DNA from: Sarcomyxa edulis
Taxonomy: Eukaryota; Basidiomycota; Agaricomycetes; Agaricales; Mycenaceae
Length of the DNA stretch: 64,000 nucleotides
Reading direction: 5' to 3'
Assembly: GCA_009761415.1 (NCBI GenBank)
Contig: QUOL01000005.1
Coordinates: forward strand, 744,001-808,000
The position numbers and the translations under genes were made by a program. Below, one piece after another: positions 35,382-45,698 of this stretch. Numbering within the stretch: the first letter of the stretch is position 1; every line of letters begins with the position of its first letter. The notes beneath the pieces were generated by a model. The model saw only the letters and a list, made by a program, of their open reading frames with translations. It did no database searches and was not told the origin of the DNA.

Positions 35382-37024
35382 ATGGATGGAAAAGCAACTG
35401 TAGCGAAAGACTCTCCGGACTCTCGGTCTTCCTCGATGCCTGATCCTTCTTCCACAAATTCTCAGGCCTCTGGCTCTCGAGTATCGGAAGAGCCCGAGGT
35501 CACGATTGCGGCCGTTCTGAAGGTACTGCAAGAGTCTTTTGCAGTGAGTTGTGTCTAGTGATTTACGATGATCAAGTACTCACTCATGTTGCCCTATTTC
35601 TGCCACCTCATAGGCCTGTAGCTCTGGAGCATCTGAGGAGCTCAAGGCCACAGTTGAGGCCGCTTTCAAGGCATTGCAGGAGTTTTTCGAGGTAAACTCT
35701 CTCGTGATGATCTGATATTATGTTGTCCACTGACGCCCCTTGACATCGAAGGTCTCTGCCTCTCGAGCATCCGAGGAGCCCAAGTTCACGGTTGAGGCCG
35801 CTTTGAAGATATTACAGGAGTCTCCTGAAGTGAGTTATCCTCCCAGATATCCCAGGATATTTGATTGATATATACTAACACCGTCCCACTTATATTCATG
35901 TCTTAGTTCGTTGTCTTGAATCGACTCAAATATTTTCTCAACGTCCATGGTTTTGGAAATCGATCAATGGCGTTCAAGAACTTGGAAAATCATTCATATG
36001 GCCACGATACGCTCATTCTTTCAGCATTTTGCGCGACTATATCTTCGTCTCCACACGACATAGCCATTGCCGTCCTTCCACAGGACACTCTGCACGCTCA
36101 TAAGCTAAACCACCTGGACGATCAGATTCCGGACTTCACAGTTCTTGGTTGGTTCGGTGGAGACAACCCGAGCCATGCCGACTCTTCGCATCTCTTCTTC
36201 TTATGGGAGAAGAAAACGGAGCCAGACAAAAAGCCCGCTAATAAAAAATCGGCGGGCTTGGAGTGGTCGTCCGTCCCCAATCTCAGACAACTCGGGAAGC
36301 AAGCGCTTCTCGCATTCCAACAATACAATGTGGCATCCGTTTATGTGGTCCTTGCTGTCACTTCGCAATTCACTCTCTTGCAGTACAGACTTTCCGAGGA
36401 TCTGACGGATGTCATGTGGGAAGATCTCCAATGGTATTCGATCGTACCCACCCCACTTTGCGTCAACATGCCTCTTATGAAGGACTCTACAAGTTTCAGC
36501 GACGGCTTGCTCTGGGCTTTACGATTAATGGCCAAAGTTGTGGATGCTCCTCGACCTGGAGGAACATTCTCGACGCAATTCCAACGGTCTTGGTTTGAAC
36601 CAACCAGCGAAGAAGATTTCTCTTTACGCGGGCCTGAATTGGTACGTAGCTTTGATTTGCTAATCGGCGTTCTCAAGCTCATTTAATTGGCTAGAGGGAG
36701 ACAATATTAGAGATCAGAAATACTCTAGCCACGCGAGGAGAGTTGCCGAAGGAAGACAACTCAGAAGAAGATGACGAAGATGACGGAGATGAAGATGAGG
36801 AGCGCAATGTGGAGCATGATCACGTTCACGGCAGCGCCAAAAGAATGGCAAGATTCCCGGATGTTACGTTCATACCGACGGAGGAGTTGGAAAGGGCGGA
36901 GGAGTTGGAAAGGGCGGAGGGGAAGAGACCTCGGAGCTCAGGGTCCTCGGATGACTGGCTTCCAACACTAGCACCAACGCCTGTTCACGCCAAAGCCGCT
37001 CCAAAACGTCGCCGGGCTGCGTGA
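35382..37024 (+). CDS. family B copy 1, possible PD-(D/E)XK-like nuclear protein, 460 aa
   Basis: Exons 35382-35543, 35614-35691, 35752-35829, 35907-36641 and 36695-37024 sum to 461 codons. Exon 1 ends with one ~25-residue helix unit; exons 2 and 3, both 78 nt, repeat it (ASEELKATVEAAFKALQEFF, ASEEPKFTVEAALKILQESP). Exon 4 is the core: FVVLNRLKYFLNVHGFGNRS, IAIAVLPQDTLHA, IPDFTVLGWFGG, HLFFLWEKK, QLGKQALLAFQQYNV, TPLCVNMPLMKDS, KVVDAPRPGGTFSTQFQRSW. The spacing PDF-xn-LFFLWEKK then Q-xx-ALLA-xQQY is compatible with a PD-(D/E)XK nuclease fold (D...ExK...Q); this is inference. The tail is acidic (EEDDEDDGDEDEE) and ends in basic KAAPKRRRAA, a likely nuclear signal. Confidence 0.75.
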
Positions 37025-37559
37025 CTCTACGTATGTATATACCACATATTTGATCTTTAGATAATGATGTATTTAGGGGAGTGCCGATCGGATAACTAAA
37101 TCGTTTCGATGTCTGCCATAGAGATGATCATCTCTAGTTTTTAGAAGTATTAACAGGGCATCATACAACTGGAGGATCAATTGTCATATATGTTCTTAGA
37201 CTAAGTAGTCAACACTGTGCCACGGAATGGGAGCTACGATCAAGTGACTCCGATAAGTGGCACGGTAGTTGACTGCACCGCTCGGCTACACAGTATAATT
37301 GACGATGCATTACTCACAGTATAACCGTTGTAGACAATTTGAAGATATCGACTGAGAAGTCGAGTGAGTATCAAGGAATAGTGTCTTCTGCGTCATTGCA
37401 GCCTACAAGTAGCACAGAGAAGACAATAGACAGATTGGAGGAGGAGTGTACATTGAAGGAAAGAGGTGGTGACAAAACAAGCCTGGAAATCAAGAAAATC
37501 ATTTATATGGTGGAAGGCTAGGATGATCAGACCGCTCACTCTTTGATGAGCCCAGCCGC
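37025..37559. other. intergenic between B1 and A3 (convergent)
   Basis: This holds the 3' flank of B1. A stretch at about 37065-37110 resembles the 3' flank of B2 at 43285-43330, suggesting the duplication extended past the stop codon. No other gene is seen. Confidence 0.4.
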
Positions 37560-38254
37560 CTAATCGCAATATCCTTCGAAGTACCACTTAGCCGGTCTCT
37601 CATCCTGACCTCCCACTACTTTTCGAATCACATCTAGTATCACCTTCTCGTCCCGGTCCTCCACCAGTCGCTTCCCCCGATTGTAGTTGCTATACATCGC
37701 AAAGACAAATATACCGTCCAAGCCCGCCGCGTACCTGAATGTGATGCGGTGTCGGCATACCTTCGTCATATATCTTGCTACTCGATGTCCTGCCTGTCGA
37801 ACACTTGCTATACAGCTTTTGTATTTTTTTTCTTCGGTCTCTCCACGGACGGGACTGATGGGCATATCGAGACGTAAAGCACAGAGAATGGTTTCCGCAG
37901 CGGTCAGTGGGATACCAAAATTGAGTGTCGACCGGTGATAATTTGGGATTTCGATAGCCCCATCATCTGGTAGTACTCTGAGATAGATGGGAAGCTGGTC
38001 CAAGGGCGCTTTGAGCTTTTCCTCTTCGGGTGAAGAGGTCTGTAGTGGCGTTCAGCAAGTGACACTAATAAGATAACAAGATCGACACGAACTCTCATCG
38101 CTTGGTATATAGCATCGAGATCTCTAAATGGCTCAAGGTCAACGCAAGGCTCCAGAGGGGCTTCGGGGAGGGCGTTGATCGTAGCCATGATCTTCCTGAT
38201 GTCTTTGGCGCGACAGCGTTCATACAGCTCTTCAGACATCTCTTCAGGATCCAT
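37560..38254 (-). CDS. family A copy 3, unknown function, 213 aa
   Basis: Exons 38254-38093 and 38039-37560 (214 codons). The layout matches family A: MDPEEMSEELYERCRAKDIR, NALPEAPLEP, then after the same-phase intron APLDQLPIYLRVLPDDGAI, FGIPLTAAETILCALRLDMP, YKSCIASVRQAGHRVARYM, YAAGLDGIFVFAMYSNYNRG, ERPAKWYFEGYCD. It is more diverged from copies 2 and 4 than they are from each other. A TATATA box lies at about 38317 on this strand. Upstream DNA at about 38345-38450 keeps parts of the shared A/B promoter block (CCTGAACGCGTTGCTAACGT), but no family B gene follows, so its partner has apparently been lost. Confidence 0.75.
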
Positions 38255-39130
38255 GGAAGACTGGTGGTGGGTGTATACGAGTGGATTTGAGGAACTTTGA
38301 GCCCGCGTTGTGGGGGATATATACGTGTTGTAAGAGGAGAGAAAAGGTGGAAGCGACGTTGATCGGAGTTCGTGCCCACACCCGGCAGCGATCGCCGATC
38401 CAATTTCCTGAACGCGTTGCTAACGTACACGTGACTGTTACGCGTCAGGTCTCAGAGACGTCTCAGGTCTAGGATCTAAGTGCTCATACTTTCGTCAGGA
38501 TATAAATCTCTTAATTATATGCTTTACACAGATAAGCCCCGAGTTAAGAGCATTTTTGCTCTACACCTCAGACAAGTACGCAGCATTGCAGGATTTGACT
38601 GTCTTGAGAATCCTGACGAGACTGCGTACCACGCAATGCCACTACGCAGCTGAATTAGTTCGTTCAATAATCATTCGAGTGATATTATAGCAGAAGACGC
38701 GCTCCGCATAGCGCGTCACCGGCTGAGAAGTAAACATATCAGACGACGACGAGTGAGAAACTTTTCATGTATGTTCATCGGAAATGAAAGAAGATGCGAC
38801 TGTCGATGGGGCCTTTTGCTCTGTAACCGAGAGACTGACCTTGAAGTTCCTATTTGCATCAGCACATTGCCTATCCTGATGGCTAATTTGTCTATACTCG
38901 ACACCAATTTCAATTTATATTCATGATGGCGTCAGGAAAAGACTGTATCTCATACAGGTAGCGTGATGAGACACTAGCAAAACACAGATCATTATAAGGC
39001 GCTGCGTCAAAATGAGAAGAGCTACGAGACTCACACAAGTAGTATAAAGGCCACGGTAGTTTCGGTTGAAACACGACATAAAGGGACCGAGAGATACATG
39101 TATAAGTCACTAGCCAGTCCCAGACCGAGC
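38255..39130. other. intergenic, orphaned A-type promoter
   Basis: The proximal 200 bp resembles the A/B divergent promoters. Beyond about 38480 nothing similar to family B was found and no other gene is seen. Confidence 0.45.
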
Positions 39131-39826
39131 CTATGTGGTATATCCTTCATAGTACCACTTGGCTGGTTTCCGAGTCCCTAGTACTTTTCCAATCAGGTCG
39201 ATGATCAGCTGCTCATCCCGTTCCTCCACACAACGTTCTCCACGGTCGTAGTTGCTATACATAGCGAAGACGAATATGCCGTCCAAGCCAGCCGCAAGTC
39301 TGAGCGTTATAACGTGGTTGCATACCACCGTGAGATACCTGGCTAGGTTGCGTCCTGTCTGCCGGATACTTGCTAAGCAGCTTCGATATCTTCTACGTTC
39401 ATTATCTCCGTCGATGGGTGTAATAGGAACTTTGAGACGCAGAGCGCAAAGGATGATTTCCTCGGCATAGAGTGGAATGCCAAAGTTGAGTGTGGACCGT
39501 GTATATTTAGGGATATGGATGGCACCCTCGTCTGGCGGTACTCTGAGATATACAGGAAGCTGGTCCAGAGGTTTTTTAGAAGATTCGTCGTCGGGTGAAA
39601 CAGACGTCTATAAAATGATCATTGAGCGATTGACGCGGATAAAATAATAAAATAGACGAACTCTCAATTCTCGATTGTTCTCGTCAAAGTCTTTGTACGG
39701 CTTCATGTCTATACCAAGTGGCTCCTGAGGGGCTTTAGGAAGAGCATCTACGAAAGCCATAACTCTCTTGACGCCTTCGACGCGTAGGAGTTCGTATTCC
39801 TCATCGGATTGGGTTTGGGGATCCAT
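39131..39826 (-). CDS. family A copy 4, unknown function, 213 aa
   Basis: Exons 39826-39662 and 39607-39131 (214 codons). I read exon 2 in full on the minus strand and found no stop or frame break. The sequence is close to copy 2 along its whole length: MDPQTQSDEEYELLRVEGVK, ALPKAPQEPLGIDMKPYKDF, QLPVYLRVPPDEGAIHIPKY, FGIPLYAEEIILCALRLKVP, RQTGRNLARYLTVVCNHVI, LAAGLDGIFVFAMYSNYDRG, ERDEQLIIDLIGKVLGTRK, PAKWYYEGYTT. An upstream in-frame ATG at 39880 would add 18 residues; the ATG at 39826 aligns with the other copies. No family B partner lies upstream. Confidence 0.75.
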
Positions 39827-40451
39827 GGGAGATGTAGGTGAGGGAGTGAGACAAGAGGAGATGGTCGCACAACGCGACAAAATTTGATTCAGGGTCGGCT
39901 AATGCATCCGAACGTCCATATGCATCATCTGCAACACCAATCAGCGACGCTACTTGAGAGTCGAAGAAGATACTGGACCTCCGTATATAATCATGAGGAT
40001 GAACCACTTTTGACTCTAAAGCTAGGAATAATTACGATGGGTGCACACTGTGATAACTTGGATGCAAGGTGAGCAAAAGCCCCTACATCACTCACTGACT
40101 CTCAGCACTCTCCCCATGTCTGCACTCACGAAGATAGTTAGACTCAAAATACACGGCCACATCAGTTACCTGCAGTTGCGTCTAGCTCGAGTTTCCTGAT
40201 TGTCTGCTGGTATCCGGAAGAAACGTTTCGCTAGATCATAGTTATAAGTATGTATACAATTTTCTCGAGGAATAGCGTCTACTGCGATTACACCATATAC
40301 GCAAAGCAAGTAACCTAGATGAGGGGACGACGATGAATGTCGACAGAGGAGTGTGAGAAAAGGGGTGGGGCACTACTAGTCCGGAGATTAGACAAGTCAT
40401 GAACACGCTCGACGGTTAGGATAGAAGTCACTTACTGTCTATGCGTCAAGC
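39827..40451. other. intergenic, no gene recognised
   Basis: This separates A4 from A5. Only short ORFs are seen, with no similarity to family B noticed. Confidence 0.4.
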
Positions 40452-41178
40452 CTATTCAGAATACCCCTCGAAATACCACTTCGCCGTTTTCTTGGTTCCC
40501 AGTACTTTCCCGATAACATCCAAGATCACCTTTTCGTCTCGTTCCTCTACCTGACGATCCCCATGGTTGAAGTTGTTGTATATGGCAAACACAAACAGAC
40601 CGTCCAAGCCAGCTGCATACCTCATCACGACGCGGTGGTTGCACAGCTCTGAGAGCTGCTCTGCTATCTCGTATCCAGCCCTCCGAACACTTGCTACGCA
40701 AGAATCACATCTTTGGTTTTTGGTCTTTCCATGGAGGGGTTTAATGGGTAGATCAAACCGCAATGCACAAAACATGATCTCCTCGGCGGTGAGTGCGATG
40801 CCAAAATGAAGCTTGGGCCGCTTGTAATTAGGAATGTGGAAAGCGCCATCAGTTGGTGGAACTTTTAGATAGACAGGAAGTTGCTCCATGGGTAATTTAG
40901 AGTCATCGGACGACAAGCCCTCCTGTAATATGCATTGAGTACACGCGTCGATAGAGTAGATAAACTGAACGAACTCTCCAGTCTCGATGTATCTTATCAA
41001 GCGCCCTGTACGGCTCCAAATCTTCTGTCTTTCGAGGGACTTTGGGGATGGCGTTGACGATCTTCATGATGATCTCGATGTCTTCGGCGCGCATACGTTC
41101 ATATTCTTCTTCGTCTACTTCGTCGTCTATGGGAGTACTAGAGACAGTAGGAGTCATGGGAGAAATACTGGAAGCCAT
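40452..41178 (-). CDS. family A copy 5, unknown function, 224 aa
   Basis: Exons 41178-40975 and 40922-40452 (225 codons). It is the most diverged member, with a longer N-terminus (MASSISPMTPTVSSTPIDDE) before VDEEEYERMRAEDIEIIMKI. Exon 2 keeps the family signature: LPMEQLPVYLKVPPTDGAFH, FGIALTAEEIMFCALRFDLP, CDSCVASVRRAGYEIAEQL, YAAGLDGLFVFAIYNNFNHG, EERDEKVILDVIGKVLGT, TAKWYFEGYSE. It is divergently paired with family B copy 2 at 41655, mirroring the A2/B1 pair. Confidence 0.75.
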
Positions 41179-41654
41179 GATAAGTGCTGATAGTTCGTAA
41201 GTGGGTGTTCAGAGGAGAAATGGCGCGCGAGGTGGGGACGTGAACGTGTTGGAGAGAAAAGAGTCGGAGTGGCTTTGGACGTGCTTCGATTGTCCGTGAT
41301 GTACCCACGATAGCCCACCGGCCGGTCGGCACTGGCCTGGCACCACAATTTGATAAACGTGTTGCTACCGTGACCGTGACGCGTTCGGACAGGCGTCTAA
41401 TGCTTCCGCTGTGCATATGGTGTCGCCGACCCGTACGGATTTGTGGACGACTCACTGGACGCCAGTCTATCGATGTTCATCGATAAGGTGAAATTGCAAC
41501 TTGGACCCGTCCCTAGCGTCCCCTAGACGTTAATTGCCGCATGTCCATCTCCCAATTGGCCATTGGGATGTACGACCTCCGGGTGAAGCGACAATATATA
41601 TAATACCGTGAGCACTGGCAGTACCTTTACCGTAACTTGAAGGCTCCCCGACGA
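41179..41654. promoter_or_regulatory. divergent promoter region A5/B2
   Basis: 476 bp separate the two ATGs. The block at about 41285-41390 (GCTTCGATTGTCCGTGATGT, ACCCACG, CCGGTCGGCA, AACGTGTTGC, TGACCGTGACGCG) matches the A2/B1 promoter in order and spacing. TATATATAA at 41595-41603 serves B2. Confidence 0.65.
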
Positions 41655-43230
41655 ATGGATCGCGAAATCCCTGCCGCACAATCATCTTTGACCCCCGGGT
41701 CCACTTCTCCTTCCCGCGTTCGTCCTTCAAGTCCACGCGAGTATGATTATGGATCTGATTCTTCCTTATCCTCTCTGACCGACTCTGATCCCGAGCACAA
41801 TCTTGACTCTGCGAACCCAAGTTCCAAGCCCGACTCGTCAAAGGCTTCCGAATCTTCGAAAATTTCCAAAGTGCCACTCAGTGTTGCTTTGGAGATAGTG
41901 AAGGCGTCGCCTGAAGTAATGCTCCTCTGATCAATATAAGAGATTTTATCATCACTGACGCTCCCCTTCTTCAATTTTAGCACGTCGTTTTGGATCGAGA
42001 TGTGTATTTTCGGAGCCTGAATGGTTTTGAGAATCGAGGAGAAGTGTTCAGGAACACTGAAGCTCATTCATACCCATGGGATAATCTCATTTTGTCTACT
42101 ATCTCCTCCACTGTGACTACATCGCCCTACAATATCGCCATCGCAGCCCTTCCCCAGGACACCCTACACGCCCCCAAATCGCACATTGGGAACGATAAAT
42201 CCAAACTTGAAGGCGATCAGACCCCAGATTTCAAGATCCTCGGGTGGCTCAGTGGCGAACAGAGTCCGAGCCATGCAAATTCTTCGTATCTCTTCTTCAT
42301 CTATGAGAAGAAGAAGATGCCAGACAGTCGACCATTGGATTATGTACCGACGAGCATGGAATTATTGTCTACGGCCAACCTAGAGCAGTTGGCTCGCCAG
42401 GCCGTATTAGCATTTATGCAATACGATGTGACATCCGTTCATATCATCAGTGTTATTGCTACGTACTTCTCTGTCTTGAAGTATGAGCGTCCAGAGGTTA
42501 TTCCAGATCGGCCCGAATGGCATAAAATCAGACCAACGCCCCTTTGCTCCTTTACGCCCGTGATGAAGGACTCCAGGAGTTTTAGCGACGCCTTCCTGTG
42601 GTTTTTGCGAATGATGATCGAGGTCGTGGACGCTCCTGGACCTGGGGGGAACTTTTCGACCCATTTCCAACCGTCTTGGTTTGACCCAGTTGACAAGGAC
42701 GCAGACTTTCTCATAAGCGGGCAGGACTTGGTGCGTAACTTGAATTGTGCTCCATCTGACTCTTGAGATCACTATATCTGTACTTCTCACAGGTGGACGC
42801 GCAGGAAGCTATCAATGGTAGTATGAAGTACGAACTCGATGACGCTCCAATCACTGATGACGAACAGAAGGCAGAAAGGGATCAAGGGGAGGAGGGGAAG
42901 GAGGACGAGCAAGAGCAGGAGGCGGCAGAGGGAAAGACGGGCAAAGAGACCATCAACTCTACCAAAAGGATGGCACTATTTCCAGATGCGACGTTTCAAC
43001 CGACTGAAGAAATCAGGAAGGGGGGAAAGGGGAAAGAAAAGGCGCAGGAGCAGAAAGAGGGGAAAGAGAGGGAGACGGGCAGGGGAAAGGGGAAAGAGAA
43101 ACGGGATGGGAAGAGGCGCCGGAGTGACTCGGTGGAATCACGCCCGCTGTTTGCTGCTGGTATGGGTCGACCGCGGCCTGCGGCCTTCCCCACCAACGCC
43201 AAGGTTCCGAAGCGACCTAAGCGTAAGTAG
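41655..43230 (+). CDS. family B copy 2, possible PD-(D/E)XK-like nuclear protein, 482 aa
   Basis: Exons 41655-41915, 41981-42730 and 42793-43230 sum to 483 codons. Exon 1 is Ser/Pro/Asp-rich and ends in a single helix unit (KVPLSVALEIVKASPE) matching the repeated exons of B1. Exon 2 is the conserved core: HVVLDRDVYFRSLNGFENRG, IAIAALPQDTLHA, QTPDFKILGWLSGE, YLFFIYEKKK, QLARQAVLAFMQYDV, RPTPLCSFTPVMKDS, EVVDAPGPGGNFSTHFQPSW. The possible D...ExK...Q triad seen in B1 is kept. Exon 3 is a long charged tail with Glu/Lys repeats, a KRMALFPDATFQPTEE motif shared with B1 (KRMARFPDVTFIPTEE), and basic KRRRSDS and PKRPKRK ends, likely nuclear signals. Confidence 0.75.
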
Positions 43231-43869
43231 CGAGTAGATAGCGTGTGTACACAGTGTATTCCAGATCCCTCTACTCAAAAATGATGATGTAGTTTGGAAA
43301 GTGTCGGGTCAGATAATACGGTTATTCTTGACGCAGTGCAACGAGCTCCGTTCGACAAATGCTTGATGTATTTTATCGAGCGCCTAATACGGCGTGACCT
43401 GAAGGTCGTCTAAGATGGACGCTCGTCGCTGAAGGTGCGAACGACGGTGGATGGGTGCACACGGCAGCAACCTGAGTGAGCCTCGAGCGGACAGGCCGCC
43501 CAGAACGCAGACCATGTACAATTTGTAACTCCATCCTGACGGCCAGCCCTCTCGCCGCTGAATTGCCTTCGGGGTTTGACTGGTCTCGAATCTGCGATGA
43601 CGGGCTCAGAATTATGCATTATATAGACAATGGGTTTACGGTGTGCAATATATTCAACTAGACGAGAACATCGTGAATCTCTATACGTCAAAGCAAGAAA
43701 AGAGACAGCGAGACTCACAAGTATGTGTGTATGGTAGCGGGACAGAAATCGACTGAAGATGTGTGAGTGATGCTTAGAATACAAATGCAAGAAAAGTAGA
43801 AAGTAGAATGCGACAAGAAACACAACAAACGCAACAAAAAAAGCATTGGACGTACGACACAACTTCCTA
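43231..43869. other. intergenic, no gene recognised
   Basis: This lies between the convergent ends of B2 and the SAP-repeat gene. The first ~100 bp resembles the B1 3' flank. Confidence 0.4.
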
Positions 43870-45099
43870 TCAATTCAGATTCTGCAACTTGACCCATTCT
43901 TTGTCTCCCGTATTGAAATCGATGCCTTTCTCCCTCCACCACATCCTCGCCTGCTCCCCACCTCCTATCGCATCCTCCAACGCCTCTTCAATATCACACA
44001 TCCGGTATTGCACAGGTAATCCAGATTTATCCCACCACTCTAAGACCTCGGGTCGGTTATGCCGCGTCGCACCAGTCAAAACATCCTGATCGAAGATCAA
44101 CTGTAGCCCACTCCCCAACCACCACTGCAAAACGTTGACGTTGCCGTGACAACTTGCGTGCTGTAGTGCGTGCTTATCGTATTTGAATTCGAGCTGCGAA
44201 GCAGCCCACCATTCGAGGACTTTGACGTGACCGGCTGTGCTGGCGACGTCTACCACTCGTCCGATCTTGAGTGGGAGTCCGAGCTCGCTTTGGTGTTTCC
44301 ACCATTCTAATACGGGAATTTGTTTCTTTGCGCTAGCTTGTTCCAATGCGGCTTCAGTGTATTCGAAGGGGAGGCCAGAATGAAGCCACCAGTCCAGAGC
44401 AGATATATGTCCGTTACGAGACGCGGCTTCGATGGCATCGGCGATAGATGAGGGTTTAGGGGGAGGGAGCAAGTCTGGATGTTGGGAGAATACATGTTTC
44501 CACCATGAGAGGACGCCGGTCCGACCGTGTCGTGAGGCCTTTTTGGGTATCAAGTCGTCTTTGACGATGGACTGGAAAATAGACCGATGTTGGGAGAGGA
44601 AGTATTCCAGGACGTTTACGTAGCCGAAACGGACTGCGACGGTAGCACCAATGGCGGTAGGTGGGTGAGTAGCAGGATCGGACGCACGGATGAGAGGGAG
44701 GTATCCGGCGATGATTGCTTTGTCTGTACAAGACGCTCGAGACCATTCTGTAGGCCGAGATAGAGATGTAGGTACTCCAACGGCTTTTGACAATTCCCAA
44801 TCACCCACTTCGTCCAGGATGTCTGCGATGATCTCTACCGGGAGATCAGGGGGCATACCTTCCCGCGTGGCTGGCTCCTGTGAGGACAGAGAGGAAGAGG
44901 AAGAAGAAGAAAAGGAAAGTTTATCTAGAAAGTGATATGTATGAAAGTCATGGTGTGCCAGACGAGATGCTAGGTCGATATCCGTGCCAGATGTAGGCAG
45001 GTTACGGACTTTGAGGAAAAGCACGAGCTCATCGTGTGTGAGTCTGCGGTAAGCTTGGTGTACTAGGTCCAGGGAAGATTCATGATACTGCAAGAGCAT
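43870..45099 (-). CDS. SAP-domain protein with WW-rich ankyrin-like repeats, 409 aa
   Basis: The frame opens at 45192, but a GTAAGC...TTCCAG sequence (about 45148-45120) suggests a 5'-leader intron. I therefore prefer the ATG at 45099 (MLLQYHESSLDLVHQAYRR). LTHDELVLFLKVRNLPTSGT..DLASRL is a SAP motif (L-xxx-EL-xx-FL-xx-RxLPxxG-xxxx-L-xxRL), usually DNA-binding. After a Ser-rich linker, PPDLPVEIIADILDEVGDWE is F-box/PRANC-like. Then about seven ankyrin-like repeats follow with an LEWWxxSGLP-type core (ISALDWWLHSGLP, IPVLEWWKHQSELG, VKVLEWWAASQLE, VNVLQWWLGSGLQ, PEVLEWWDKSGLP). This design recurs in agaricomycetes; its job is unknown. A single large exon with no lesions. Confidence 0.75.
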   Translation of the reverse strand: MLLQYHESSLDLVHQAYRRLTHDELVLFLKVRNLPTSGTDIDLASRLAHHDFHTYHFLDKLSFSSSSSSSLSSQEPATREGMPPDLPVEIIADILDEVGDWELSKAVGVPTSLSRPTEWSRASCTDKAIIAGYLPLIRASDPATHPPTAIGATVAVRFGYVNVLEYFLSQHRSIFQSIVKDDLIPKKASRHGRTGVLSWWKHVFSQHPDLLPPPKPSSIADAIEAASRNGHISALDWWLHSGLPFEYTEAALEQASAKKQIPVLEWWKHQSELGLPLKIGRVVDVASTAGHVKVLEWWAASQLEFKYDKHALQHASCHGNVNVLQWWLGSGLQLIFDQDVLTGATRHNRPEVLEWWDKSGLPVQYRMCDIEEALEDAIGGGEQARMWWREKGIDFNTGDKEWVKLQNLN

Positions 45100-45192
45100 G
45101 ATTTGAGTTACTTTTTTCTCTGGAAGAAGAGTGGATGTGAGCTTACCGCCATACAAGTAGACGAGTTGGAAGGAAAAGGAGCATGAAGGCAA

Positions 45193-45698
45193 TAAGCGGA
45201 CAACAGCGCCAAAGTCTCGAAGCCTGGAACAAATTTCAACTTTCCACGTCGAATTTCAAATTCGGCATGTAAATCAGAGCCATCTCACAGGCCAGGATGT
45301 CCGAGACAAAGTTTCACGAGGAGCAAGCGTACTCAGGAAGACTCAGGAGGACTCGGAGCTGGAGGTAGAGCAGCTTCGGTTCGCAGTGGTAGGCCCTGTA
45401 TATCCTCGAAAAAAACGCTGATCTGCTATGTCTTCAGTCGGTCGCTGTTCTGTTCATCCTTGGAATGTTTCACCGACGTACTTCTTTCACGGAAGAAGAC
45501 TGGGGATCTAGGTCAGCAAGTGCCAGCGAATCATTCCGACCATGCATACTCGAATACTCTCCCAAATTTGCACCAGTACTATCCCAGGCTTGAAGCTTGC
45601 AAGCTTGAGCGCTCAGCGACCGGCGGTGCATGCTCAGACATCGAGAAGAAAAGCGCTGGACCAGAAAGTTTGCATTGCAGCATGTTGAAGATCATGTA
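45193..45698. other. intergenic, no gene recognised
   Basis: Upstream region of the SAP-repeat gene and 3' flank of the acidic protein gene. No coding signal found. Confidence 0.4.

Noticed and set aside
32961..41178. Family A copies considered as transposon-encoded genes
   Set aside because: No terminal repeats, no transposase or reverse transcriptase, and the intron position is conserved in all copies, which points to ordinary DNA-level gene duplication.
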